Origin: Thermobaculum terrenum ATCC BAA-798
GTDB taxonomy: Bacteria; Chloroflexota; Chloroflexia; Thermobaculales; Thermobaculaceae
Direction of reading: 5' to 3'
NCBI RefSeq assembly: GCF_000025005.1
Contig: NC_013525.1
Span: 1,700,501 to 1,764,500 of the forward strand
DNA: 64,000 bases
Shown here in pieces: positions 7,189 to 14,879 of this stretch. The notes under the pieces were generated by a model. The model was not told the DNA's origin and made no database searches. It was given only the letters and a program-made list of their open reading frames with translations. The first letter of the stretch is position 1. Each line of letters begins with the position of its first letter. The translations under genes were made by a program, and so were the position numbers.

Positions 7189-8430
7189 GTGCCTATATTG
7201 AGACAAGTAACGTATCATCAGATCGCTCAAGACAAATCTTGGAGTCCTACTAAGACATTCGTTATACTTTTGCTTCACTTTGTCTATTTTGGCGTCAACC
7301 TAGGTGGTTTGGGCGTCCTATGGGCTTTGATAATTGATGAGCTTGCTATAAGCAAGGGTGTGTTCGGAGGGCTACAAGCTGTACCTGCGTTTCTGGGCAT
7401 GCTCGTCCTGTTGGCTGGTGGAAGTATAACCCTTAGAGTCACGAAAAAACTTATCGGTATCTCAGGACTAGTCTGCCTATCAGCGGGCTCTCTACTTTTG
7501 TCAATAGTAGGAAACCTTCCTGAATTAGCGCTGGTGATGATGACCCTAGGAATTGGGGATGGTTTGATGGACCTCTCCATAAATGCTGCGTCAATTGATT
7601 GGGAAAAGGCTACAAGTAAGCATGCTCTTAATGTCATGCACGCTGGATTTGCTGGCGGAGCGATGTTAGGATCATTTGGGACAGGATGGGCCATAGGACT
7701 AGGTTGGAACTATAAGACTGTGCTGTTGCTAATAGGTATACTTGGTATTCTTGCCATATTAGCAACCATCACCATTAAGTACCCCCCAAGCAGTATAGAA
7801 GCCGAGGGCACAGGACTATCACAAACTGTCAAGCTACTATCAACACATAAAAGGCTAATCTTCATAGCTCTCATATGTAGCCTAGGAGTAATGGGGGAAA
7901 GCGTAGCCAACCTCTGGACCGTTATCTATCTCAGAGACCTAGGAGCTAGTGCTAGCGTTGGAGGTACGGCACTAGCAGCTTTCAATGGGGCTATGTTGTT
8001 GGGAAGGTTACTTAATGCACCCTTTGTGATGAGATTCGGAGAGAGAGTTTCTCTGGTCACATCGGGTATTATCCTGCTCTTGGCTAATGCCCTTCTATTA
8101 GTACACAGCATCCCGACAGCAATAGCCGGCTTTGCGCTCACCGGGTTAGGGTCTGCAGGAGTAATACCCACGGCTTTAGGATTGGGTCATAAGGTTGCTC
8201 CTAAGATAGATAGCGGAGCGATAGCTGGCATTTCTATGTCGGCTGTTTATGCCTGCTTTATACTATGCCCACCGATAGTAGGGTTGATAGCTGATAGCGT
8301 GTCACTAAGAGCAGCTATGATCCTCATAGGACTAGGTGGGCTATTTGTGCTTTTGCTAGTTGTGGCAGCAACAAGCAGCCCACCCGACGTGGATGTTAAC
8401 AATTACGGCGCATCTCCAAACGCCACCTAG
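7189..8430 (+). CDS. MFS transporter
   Basis: The 413-residue protein has about twelve hydrophobic helices in two halves with a soluble loop near the middle, as in the major facilitator superfamily. It probably moves the substrate of the upstream dehydrogenases across the cytoplasmic membrane. The start is GTG at 7189; a TTG at 7198 is also possible. The gene ends the sugar module, and its last 35 bases overlap a small gene on the other strand. The substrate cannot be read from the sequence. Confidence 0.85.
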   Translation: MPILRQVTYHQIAQDKSWSPTKTFVILLLHFVYFGVNLGGLGVLWALIIDELAISKGVFGGLQAVPAFLGMLVLLAGGSITLRVTKKLIGISGLVCLSAGSLLLSIVGNLPELALVMMTLGIGDGLMDLSINAASIDWEKATSKHALNVMHAGFAGGAMLGSFGTGWAIGLGWNYKTVLLLIGILGILAILATITIKYPPSSIEAEGTGLSQTVKLLSTHKRLIFIALICSLGVMGESVANLWTVIYLRDLGASASVGGTALAAFNGAMLLGRLLNAPFVMRFGERVSLVTSGIILLLANALLLVHSIPTAIAGFALTGLGSAGVIPTALGLGHKVAPKIDSGAIAGISMSAVYACFILCPPIVGLIADSVSLRAAMILIGLGGLFVLLLVVAATSSPPDVDVNNYGASPNAT

Positions 8431-8638
8431 AAGCCAGGTCACGAACCGAGTCTGGACCATGCTGTTCAATGTAGGCTACTAGCAGATTCAGATACCTTAC
8501 CGCCTGAGGGGATAGCTCAGTAGGCTCCCCTCGAGCCGCTGCCTGAGCCATCTTTATGCATCCCAGAGGATCAAGCTTGATTTTGACTGCTTCTCTCGGA
8601 GTCAGGTGTCTTAGAGCATCCCTTAGCTCCTCTTCCAT
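8396..8638 (-). CDS. small hypothetical protein
   Basis: This 80-residue, mostly helical protein starts MEEELRDALRHLTPREAVKI. A GGGGG run 8 bases upstream supports the ATG at 8638 over a longer start at 8653. It converges on and overlaps the MFS gene by 35 bases. I recognise no family. The hairpin upstream separates it from the next minus-strand gene. Confidence 0.5.
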   Translation of the reverse strand: MEEELRDALRHLTPREAVKIKLDPLGCIKMAQAAARGEPTELSPQAVRYLNLLVAYIEQHGPDSVRDLASRWRLEMRRNC

Positions 8639-8677
8639 ATCAATTACCCCCATTTAAGCATTCAAACAACACAAGCA

Positions 8678-8711
8678 ACAAAAAAGCATATGACTATTAT
8701 GTCATATGCTT
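8678..8711 (-). terminator. intrinsic terminator
   Basis: Arms aagcatatgac (8684-8694) and gtcatatgctt (8701-8711) form an 11-bp stem with a six-base loop, followed on the minus strand by six T. It ends the small gene at 8727-8984. Confidence 0.8.
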
Positions 8712-8726
8712 GGCGCATTACCATGC

Positions 8727-8984
8727 TTATTGCAGAGCAGAGTCGATACCATTCGCGCAGGTAATACCTACCCTACCTTCTCCAGGCGAAACAAGGTCTA
8801 CACTTGCTGAACCACTCGAATTCAAATGCCTATACTTGATCTGATTACGGGTGTCAACAGTAATCAAGTAATTCTCCAGGGCAGATACTACAGCTTCCAA
8901 CTGAGCAATCCTTGCCTTGTATCTTTCGCAGTTAGGGCAATTATTACCAACGAAATTTATATTGCTAATATCCTTCGGTGGCAT
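8727..8984 (-). CDS. small hypothetical protein with CxxC and coiled coil
   Basis: This 85-residue protein has a very strong ribosome site (GAAGGAGGAG) before its ATG and a clear terminator behind it, so it is likely expressed. It contains NCPNCERYKARIAQLEAVV: a CxxC pair leading into a short heptad-like helix. That could bind metal or form dimers. No family is recognised. Confidence 0.55.
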   Translation of the reverse strand: MPPKDISNINFVGNNCPNCERYKARIAQLEAVVSALENYLITVDTRNQIKYRHLNSSGSASVDLVSPGEGRVGITCANGIDSALQ

Positions 8985-9152
8985 ATGTTCTCCTCCTTCA
9001 ACTGTAAGGTAAGGCTAGATTCAAGATCATCATAATCAAAGCAAGTTACATTCCAAGTATTAGAATAACCAATAACATAATGCCTATTTCAAGCCCTGAG
9101 TGGCACAAGTTTTGCTCATAAATAAGCGCAGGCAATCCTTCCTCTCACGTAA

Positions 9153-9192
9153 GGTGTGTCCCAGAATATTAGGGCCGTCTCTGGGGCACACC
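9153..9192. repeat. 13-bp inverted repeat downstream of the CPBP gene
   Basis: ggtgtgtcccaga (9153-9165) and tctggggcacacc (9180-9192) pair with one G-T mismatch. The hairpin lies about 20 bases past the stop of the CPBP gene but lacks a T-run. It may be a weak terminator or the remains of a small palindromic element. The rest of 8985-9212 shows nothing else I can name. Confidence 0.5.
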
Positions 9193-9212
9193 CCTTGTTC
9201 CTAAGATCACTG

Positions 9213-9938
9213 TCATAGCTTCATAGCAGAGTAAAGAAGTAGCACCATGGTGGCATTGTTCAGGAAGTGTAAAAACATCGAGGGATACAGGCTATCGTAT
9301 CTCTCCGATACCCATGCAAGAAAACATCCGGCCACGAACAACAAAGGGAATATAACCGGTATAAAGTGAACGACTGCGAAGACAGATGACGTAAGTATTA
9401 TTGATATGGGAACTCCAAGCCTAGAACGCAGATAACGATAAAGCACTCCCCTGAATAAGGTTTCCTCTACAACCGGTGCCACAATCGCTATCGTAAACAG
9501 AACTCCTATCAGGTCCTGCTTAGAAATTATTAATCGCTCTATTTCTTGCGTCTGAGGATTCTCGTATGGACCCAACAGCAAGGTCATTACTAAAGTCACA
9601 AGCACATTAACAACAAGCATAAGCAAGAAAACAGGAAACATCGTGTATATCGCCCCTATAGGGACGGGATTAAATCCTAAAGCTCTTGGAGTTACACCTC
9701 TGAACTTGATTATCCAAAGCCACACACTGACAGCAAAACCCAAGTATAGCAGGGAAGTAAGTAGCACAAAATTAAAAGTACCCGAGGGTTCATGCCCCAA
9801 AATCAGTTCAAAGACTAGTAGCCCTAGGACTGCAGCGAACACGCCTAAGAATAGCCCTAGGAAAAAAACTACTATAACATCTACTAATCCCCATCTCTTA
9901 GAAGAACTATTTTCAATCCTATCCGAGGCTTGATTCAT
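9213..9938 (-). CDS. CPBP family intramembrane metalloprotease
   Basis: The 241-residue membrane protein has about seven hydrophobic segments. The Abi/CAAX protease motifs are present: EETLFRG in the first catalytic helix, then FAVVHF and HFLNNA, which supply the metal-binding glutamates and histidines. Bacterial members cleave membrane or prenylated proteins or give immunity to peptides; the target here is unknown. An AGGAGG site is present upstream of the ATG. It diverges from the Zur operon across 131 bases, so zinc could influence both, but no separate operator is seen for it. Confidence 0.88.
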   Translation of the reverse strand: MNQASDRIENSSSKRWGLVDVIVVFFLGLFLGVFAAVLGLLVFELILGHEPSGTFNFVLLTSLLYLGFAVSVWLWIIKFRGVTPRALGFNPVPIGAIYTMFPVFLLMLVVNVLVTLVMTLLLGPYENPQTQEIERLIISKQDLIGVLFTIAIVAPVVEETLFRGVLYRYLRSRLGVPISIILTSSVFAVVHFIPVIFPLLFVAGCFLAWVSERYDSLYPSMFLHFLNNATMVLLLYSAMKL

Positions 9939-10029
9939 ATGAAGAATATCCTCCTAGAAGCGCAAATTAGTCATCAATAAACTTGGACAACAAGGTACAC
10001 GCAATTATAGTTTCTCTGAGTTCCGAAGC

Positions 10030-10063
10030 TTGACACGCAACAAATGATACTGGTATCATTTGT
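10030..10063 (+). promoter_or_regulatory. promoter and Zur-type operator of the zinc uptake operon
   Basis: TTGACA at 10030-10035 is followed after 18 bases by TATCAT (10054-10059). A perfect palindrome, acaaatgatac-tg-gtatcatttgt, covers 10040-10063 and thus the spacer, the -10 and the likely start of transcription. The first gene begins 7 bases later, so the message would have almost no leader. The operator sits directly before a Fur-family gene, so autoregulation is likely. Confidence 0.8.
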
Positions 10064-10069
10064 CTCGCA

Positions 10070-10513
10070 ATGAGAAATAGAGAGTTATTCCTTAGAAGAC
10101 TACTCGTAGATGCCGGTTATAAGAATACTTCTTCTAGAATGAAGATTGTATCTCTGATAGGTAAGAGAGCGACTTTTACTACTTCCGAGATTCTAGAGGA
10201 GGTAAGCCGCGTATATCCCGAAATAGGGAGAGCAACGGTATTTAGAACTCTCGATACACTTTTGTCGCTAGGGGCGTTGGACAAAGTCAAGCTATCTGAA
10301 GGCAAAGATGGCTATATAGTATGCAGTCCTCCCCACCACCACCATATCGTATGTACCGAATGTGGGAAGATAGGCGAGGTAAATAGCGATAATCTTGAAG
10401 AAGCTCTAGAGAAGGCTGTTGAAAAACTTGGTTTTGAGCTCAGATATCACTCAATAGAGATCTCCGGGTTGTGCGAATCCTGCCGCACAGCTTCTCAAAC
10501 CCAGAAAAGATGA
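10070..10513 (+). CDS. zur: Fur-family zinc uptake repressor (Zur-like)
   Basis: The 147-residue protein has an N-terminal winged helix (about 1-85, with PEIGRATVFRTLDTL as recognition region) and a C-terminal dimer and metal domain. Metal ligands are visible: the HHHH cluster followed by CTECG, and CESC near the C-terminus, forming the structural CxxC pairs. With zinc bound it should repress the operon by binding the 24-bp palindrome just upstream. The next three genes encode a ZnuABC-type importer, hence Zur rather than Fur or PerR, though metal choice is inferred from context. No leader or ribosome site precedes the ATG. Confidence 0.85.
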   Translation: MRNRELFLRRLLVDAGYKNTSSRMKIVSLIGKRATFTTSEILEEVSRVYPEIGRATVFRTLDTLLSLGALDKVKLSEGKDGYIVCSPPHHHHIVCTECGKIGEVNSDNLEEALEKAVEKLGFELRYHSIEISGLCESCRTASQTQKR

Positions 10514-10519
10514 GGAACA

Positions 10520-11464
10520 ATGAGAAAGTTTATAGCTCTACTATTACCGATAATCTTTGCTCTAATGGTATCCTGTGGTTCTCAGGGTAATAGCCCTGTT
10601 GAACACACAGGGGTCAAAGTAGTCACGTCTGTTTATCCTCTATATGAGTTAGTTCATCAGGTAGGAGGGAACAGAGTAGAAGTTACGAATTTGGTCCCTG
10701 CTGGATCCGAACCCCATGACATGGAACTAACACCAGGAGATATAAATACCCTAATGTCCGCTAAGCTCATTGTGTATATAGGCGGGGGTTTTCAACCGGC
10801 TCTTGAGGAAGCGTTACAGAATATTGATTCTGAAGTTGTAAAGCTGGATGTAACCAAAGGACTGCAAACCATACCTGCTTCTCAATCTGAAGGCACAGAA
10901 CATGACCATAGCGAAGAGCATGCTTCAGAAGAGCTGGCATTCGACCCCCATGTTTGGCTTGATCCAGTTCTGATGAAGCAGATAACTTATGAAATAAGGG
11001 ACACACTAAGCCAAATAGATCAAAGAAATAAAGCTTACTATGAGGAAAACGCTTCTAATTATGCTAAGCAGCTTGACCAGCTAAATTCTGAGTTTGAGAG
11101 AGGGCTTAGTAATTGCAGGACAAGGTATTTTATTACGAGTCACGCTGCTTTTGGATATTTGGCTAGAAGATACAATCTAATCCAAGTGCCTATAACAGGT
11201 TTATCTCCAGAGTCGGAACCTTCTCCAAAGAGGATGCAAGAAGTAGTAGAACTGGCAAGAAAGCATCAAGCTAAAGTGATATATTTCGAGACGCTGGTAG
11301 ACCCAAGAGTGGCAGAGACTATTGCAAATGAGGTAGGGGCAAAAACTATGGTTCTCAATCCCATAGAGAGCCTTACCCCTGAGCAGGAGAAAGCAGGTAA
11401 AGACTATATTGAGCTAATGAAGGAAAACCTACAGGTCCTGAGGGAAGGTTTAGAATGCAAGTAA
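10520..11464 (+). CDS. znuA: zinc ABC transporter, substrate-binding lipoprotein
   Basis: The 314-residue protein starts with a lipoprotein signal ending in LMVSC, so it should be anchored outside the membrane. It belongs to the cluster A-1 (ZnuA/TroA) metal-binding family. A His- and Glu-rich loop (GTEHDHSEEHASEE) precedes DPHVWLDP, and SHAAFGYLARRY and YFETLVDPRVAE supply further conserved motifs and ligands. It captures Zn2+ and hands it to the permease. It lies 6 bases after zur and overlaps znuC by 10 bases. Manganese is a possible alternative substrate, but the acidic His-rich loop favours zinc. Confidence 0.9.
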   Translation: MRKFIALLLPIIFALMVSCGSQGNSPVEHTGVKVVTSVYPLYELVHQVGGNRVEVTNLVPAGSEPHDMELTPGDINTLMSAKLIVYIGGGFQPALEEALQNIDSEVVKLDVTKGLQTIPASQSEGTEHDHSEEHASEELAFDPHVWLDPVLMKQITYEIRDTLSQIDQRNKAYYEENASNYAKQLDQLNSEFERGLSNCRTRYFITSHAAFGYLARRYNLIQVPITGLSPESEPSPKRMQEVVELARKHQAKVIYFETLVDPRVAETIANEVGAKTMVLNPIESLTPEQEKAGKDYIELMKENLQVLREGLECK

Positions 11465-12222
11465 ACTTACCAAACACAGAGATAATCCTAAGGTTAGAGC
11501 ATGTTACCTTCAGCTACACGTCCTCACCTGTAGTAGAGGACGTCAGCTTCTCTGTGAGTAAGGGCGACTTCCTAGCCATTCTAGGGCCTAATGGTTCTGG
11601 TAAATCAACACTTCTAAAGCTTATAGCTGGTTTGATCAAGCCTGATAGTGGGCAGATTGAGATCTTTGGGCAAGACATAGAGAGATTCAATCAGTGGCCA
11701 AGAATAGGTTATATGCCTCAGGTGTCTTCTGTAAGGCCTGGTTTTCCTGCAACGGTTGAAGAGGTAGTCCTATCTGGAAGAGTGGGCAGGAAGGGGTTCT
11801 TCAGGCGATTAGACAAAGCCGATAAGAGCAAGGTGCAGTCAATATTAGAAGAATTGAGAATAGATCACCTAAGCAGGCATGTCGTTGGTGAACTATCCGG
11901 GGGGCAATACCAAAGAGTGATGCTGGCACGTGCATTAGCCTGTGATCCTGATCTCCTCCTGCTTGATGAACCTACCGCTAGCGTAGACCCAGAGACCCGA
12001 CGTAGCATCATGGAACTACTAAACCGGATGAGATCCGAGCGAGGACTATCAATCATCAACATCTCACATGACCTAGATACGATAAGAGGATATATAAGTA
12101 GGGTTATCATATTCAACAAAAGAATTATCTTTGAAGGTACTCCGGAAGAAATGGATGTACATTTAGCAACCCAACAGCAGATTCTGGAGGCAATAGCAGC
12201 CTCCGATCATCATCACGGTTAG
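11455..12222 (+). CDS. znuC: zinc ABC transporter, ATP-binding protein
   Basis: This 255-residue ABC ATPase has Walker A GPNGSGKST near residue 45, signature LSGGQYQRVMLARAL, Walker B LLLLDEPTASVDP and the switch histidine in NISHDL. It powers zinc import from the cytoplasmic face together with the ZnuA and ZnuB neighbours. The ATG at 11455 lies inside the end of znuA, which suggests translational coupling. The C-terminus is His-rich (SDHHHG). Confidence 0.92.
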   Translation: MQVNLPNTEIILRLEHVTFSYTSSPVVEDVSFSVSKGDFLAILGPNGSGKSTLLKLIAGLIKPDSGQIEIFGQDIERFNQWPRIGYMPQVSSVRPGFPATVEEVVLSGRVGRKGFFRRLDKADKSKVQSILEELRIDHLSRHVVGELSGGQYQRVMLARALACDPDLLLLDEPTASVDPETRRSIMELLNRMRSERGLSIINISHDLDTIRGYISRVIIFNKRIIFEGTPEEMDVHLATQQQILEAIAASDHHHG

Positions 12223-12231
12223 AGAAAAGCC

Positions 12232-13074
12232 ATGCAGGACATCATATTCGCACTAAGTCAGGACTACATGCAGAGAGCGCTTATAGCTTCGATTATCGTG
12301 GGCATAAGCTGTCCCATAGTCGGTCTTTACTTAGTGTTGCGCAGGTTATCACTAATAGGAGATGGGTTAGGACATGCTGCGTTCGCGGGTGTTGCCGCCG
12401 CCTGGTTAGCAGGCATAAACCCGCTATTGGGCGCAGCCATATTTGCCATTGCAGGTGCTCTTGGGGTTGAGAAACTAAGGTCTTGGCGAAGAGAGCATGG
12501 CGACTTGGCGCTAGCTATAGTGTTCTATTCAGGAATAGCCTTGGGTGTAGTACTGACCAGCTTAGCTAGACGTATGAACTTAAGCCTGTTCACTTACCTC
12601 TTCGGCAGCATTCTAACCATAACAAATACAGATCTTTTGATCATTGGTATTACAGGTGCTTGTGTAATAGTTCTAGTTATTATGCTTTACAAAGAGCTTT
12701 TCACACTTACATACGACGAAGATATAGCAAAAGTATCGGGACTGCCAGTAAACCTACTGAATCACCTTATCGTCCTTCTAGGAGCCATAACAGTTGTCTC
12801 AGCTCTACGGGTGGTGGGTGTGCTGTTGGTAGCCGGTATGCTAGTCATACCTGTTGCTTCCGCGTTACAAATAGCTAGAAGCTTTAAGCAAGCTTCTATA
12901 TACTCTATTTGTTTTGGTCTGGCATCCACAATTCTTGGTCTAGCTTTTTCTTATATTCTGGACCTTGCACCCGGTGGAGCCATCGTGCTTACAGCAGTAA
13001 TACTATTTACAATCTCTTCGATTCTACCATCGCGCAACATAAAAGCATCCCGCATTTTTCTAGGCACAAAATAA
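12232..13074 (+). CDS. znuB: zinc ABC transporter, permease
   Basis: The 280-residue protein has eight or nine membrane helices of the ABC-3 permease family. GDGLGHAAFAGVAAAW near residue 45 and LRVVGVLLVAGMLVIPVA near residue 190 are family hallmarks. It forms the channel of the ZnuABC importer. It starts 10 bases after znuC, completing the zur-znuACB operon. I see no clear terminator behind it. Confidence 0.92.
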   Translation: MQDIIFALSQDYMQRALIASIIVGISCPIVGLYLVLRRLSLIGDGLGHAAFAGVAAAWLAGINPLLGAAIFAIAGALGVEKLRSWRREHGDLALAIVFYSGIALGVVLTSLARRMNLSLFTYLFGSILTITNTDLLIIGITGACVIVLVIMLYKELFTLTYDEDIAKVSGLPVNLLNHLIVLLGAITVVSALRVVGVLLVAGMLVIPVASALQIARSFKQASIYSICFGLASTILGLAFSYILDLAPGGAIVLTAVILFTISSILPSRNIKASRIFLGTK

Positions 13075-13212
13075 ATTACACACCAAATATAAAAATCTCC
13101 TTCTAGCTTAATCCATCCAAATAGCGCATGCGTATATCTGTTAGAGGAAGACAGAGCCTAGGGTGGCAGGAACACGAATTACTTTATAAAGCTGGAAGGA
13201 GGGGTAACCCAA

Positions 13213-13962
13213 ATGGTAAGAAGACTCTTAGCTCTAGTAGCAGCATTTGCTCTTGCAATAGGCTTTTCAGTATCCGCGTTCGCTGGTGGCGGCCAGGCCC
13301 CCACTGGGAATATTGCGATAATGAAGCATGCCTGTCCGGAAAACATCAAAAACATTGATGATTTCAATGCCCTTGGATCATTCTTGAATCAAGTCCTTAC
13401 ATGTCCTGTCGTTACCAGGCCCGGAGACAACGGTCCAGCTGGGGCAGTCAATGGAGGACATGTAGACTTCAACTTCACAGTAATGGACAGCGCCGGCCAT
13501 ACCTATACTCTGGATGATGCCAAGTTCATGCCAGCTAAGCTGTGCGAAACCGATCTGAAGACAGATGTAAATGGAGACGGCAAGGTCTCTGCCGATACTT
13601 GTGTAGATATCTCCCATTACGTAATTAGTGGTGTTGCTAAAGGTAAGGTAACTATTACCGAGAGCCAGCCTCCTGCGGGCCATATGTTTGGTGCGTTGTT
13701 GTTCACACCGCAGGCTCTCGGAGCCAATCAGGATGCCAATACTCTAGTAAGTGCCAGCAACGGTACAATAGTTCTAGACACCACCAAGGATAATGACGAC
13801 ACTGTTATGCTCCACGTTTATAACTTCAAGACTGGTATGCCATCAACTGGTGCTGGTGGAATGGCCAACAATAGCAACCTGCCAGTGGCTGGAATGGCTC
13901 TTGGTTTGTCCATGCTGGTAGGACTAGGAGCTCTGGGTACCCTGGCTCTGCGCCGCAGGTAA
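13213..13962 (+). CDS. secreted surface protein with sortase-like MPSTG tail
   Basis: The 249-residue protein has a classic signal peptide (MVRRLLALVAAFALAIGF, cut near AFA-GG). The mature part has five cysteines and a calcium-loop-like segment, DVNGDGKVSADTC. Before the tail, VTITESQPPAGH resembles the end of a prealbumin-like surface domain. The C-terminus has MPSTGAGG, a hydrophobic helix and a final RRR, the layout of a cell wall sorting signal with M in place of L. It should be anchored to the wall by a sortase, none of which is encoded here. GGAGGGG precedes the ATG. Its place between zinc and manganese operons may be chance or may mean metal-related expression. Confidence 0.75.
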   Translation: MVRRLLALVAAFALAIGFSVSAFAGGGQAPTGNIAIMKHACPENIKNIDDFNALGSFLNQVLTCPVVTRPGDNGPAGAVNGGHVDFNFTVMDSAGHTYTLDDAKFMPAKLCETDLKTDVNGDGKVSADTCVDISHYVISGVAKGKVTITESQPPAGHMFGALLFTPQALGANQDANTLVSASNGTIVLDTTKDNDDTVMLHVYNFKTGMPSTGAGGMANNSNLPVAGMALGLSMLVGLGALGTLALRRR

Positions 13963-13995
13963 TCAATAGCTTATAGTCCACCCAGGCTCAAGTCT

Positions 13996-14034
13996 AACCC
14001 CCAAGTGATTAGATCACTTGGGGGTTTTGTTTTC
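13996..14034 (+). terminator. intrinsic terminator of the surface protein gene
   Basis: Arms aacccccaagtgat (13996-14009) and atcacttgggggtt (14013-14026) form a 14-bp stem with a three-base loop followed by a T-rich run. Confidence 0.9.
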
Positions 14035-14093
14035 TCTAATACGACCAAGAAAAATTTATTAGCTGTCCCTTGATTGTCTCTCACCTGCAATAC

Positions 14094-14137
14094 TTGCTTA
14101 TTAGAGGAAACCAAAATATAATTTAACTCAGGCTAAA
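14094..14137 (+). promoter_or_regulatory. promoter and possible MntR operator of mntR-mntH
   Basis: TTGCTT (14094-14099) and TATAAT (14117-14122) are spaced by 17 bases. An imperfect inverted repeat tttaactcaggctaaa (14122-14137) overlaps the -10 end and the likely transcription start. DtxR-family boxes have this general form, so autoregulation is plausible. The promoter is well supported, the operator only suggestive. Confidence 0.5.
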
Positions 14138-14156
14138 ATATGGAGAGGTAATAAAA

Positions 14157-14879
14157 ATGTCAAGGTTGGGAGAGGCTATAGAGGACTACTTAAAGGCTAT
14201 TTATATGATTACCCATGAAGAAGGCTCTAGCGAAGAGGTAGCTAGCACGCAAGAAATAGCTGATTATCTGGAAGTATCACCAGCATCAGCGAGCAAGATG
14301 TTAGTCAAGCTGGATCGGATGGGACTTGTTAGTCATGAGCCTTATAAGGGAGCCAAACTTACTACCCAAGGGCAAAGGGTAGCACTCGAGATCATTAGGC
14401 ATCATAGGCTTATAGAGCTTTACCTTCACAAGATGCTCGGTTACGGATGGGAAGAAGTGCATGAAGAGGCGGAAAAGCTAGAACACTACATCTCAGAGCA
14501 GATGGAAGAGAGGATGTTTGCTATTCTAGGCAAACCAGAGACAGATCCACACGGAGAAATAATACCTAGCACAGAGGGCAGTCTCACACAAAATCAGGAA
14601 AGGCATATAAGCAACCAGATTCCTATGAATGAGCTGGTTTGTCCAGCATCGGTAATCATTAGGCAAGTAAAGACTAACTCCCGTGAGAAGCTAACCTATC
14701 TAAGGGATATAGGACTAACACCTGGTCAGGAAGCAAAAGTACTAAAGAAGATACCTTTCGAAGGAGGCTTGATTGTAAGGATAGGGGATAAAGAGCACTA
14801 CCTCAGTCCCTCTCTTTCAAAAGATATATTTGTTTCTCCATCGTATGATTCTACCTGCACGGAGAGAAACAATGAGTGA
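14157..14879 (+). CDS. mntR: DtxR/MntR-family metal-dependent repressor
   Basis: The 240-residue protein has an N-terminal winged helix (EDYLKAIYMI, then SPASASKMLVKLDRMGLVSHEPYKGAKLT), a dimerisation and metal domain (RHHRLIELYL, WEEVHEEAEKLEHYIS) and a C-terminal FeoA/SH3-like domain (about 155-230). It should repress transcription when Mn2+ or Fe2+ is bound. Because the next gene, overlapping by 8 bases, is an Nramp transporter, manganese is the likelier signal. GGAGAGG precedes the ATG. The long IdeR-like form with the third domain leaves iron possible. Confidence 0.88.
   Translation: MSRLGEAIEDYLKAIYMITHEEGSSEEVASTQEIADYLEVSPASASKMLVKLDRMGLVSHEPYKGAKLTTQGQRVALEIIRHHRLIELYLHKMLGYGWEEVHEEAEKLEHYISEQMEERMFAILGKPETDPHGEIIPSTEGSLTQNQERHISNQIPMNELVCPASVIIRQVKTNSREKLTYLRDIGLTPGQEAKVLKKIPFEGGLIVRIGDKEHYLSPSLSKDIFVSPSYDSTCTERNNE

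Noticed and set aside
13075-13212. Possible riboswitch before the surface protein gene
   Set aside because: I could not match the 138 bases to any known aptamer or draw a convincing conserved fold.
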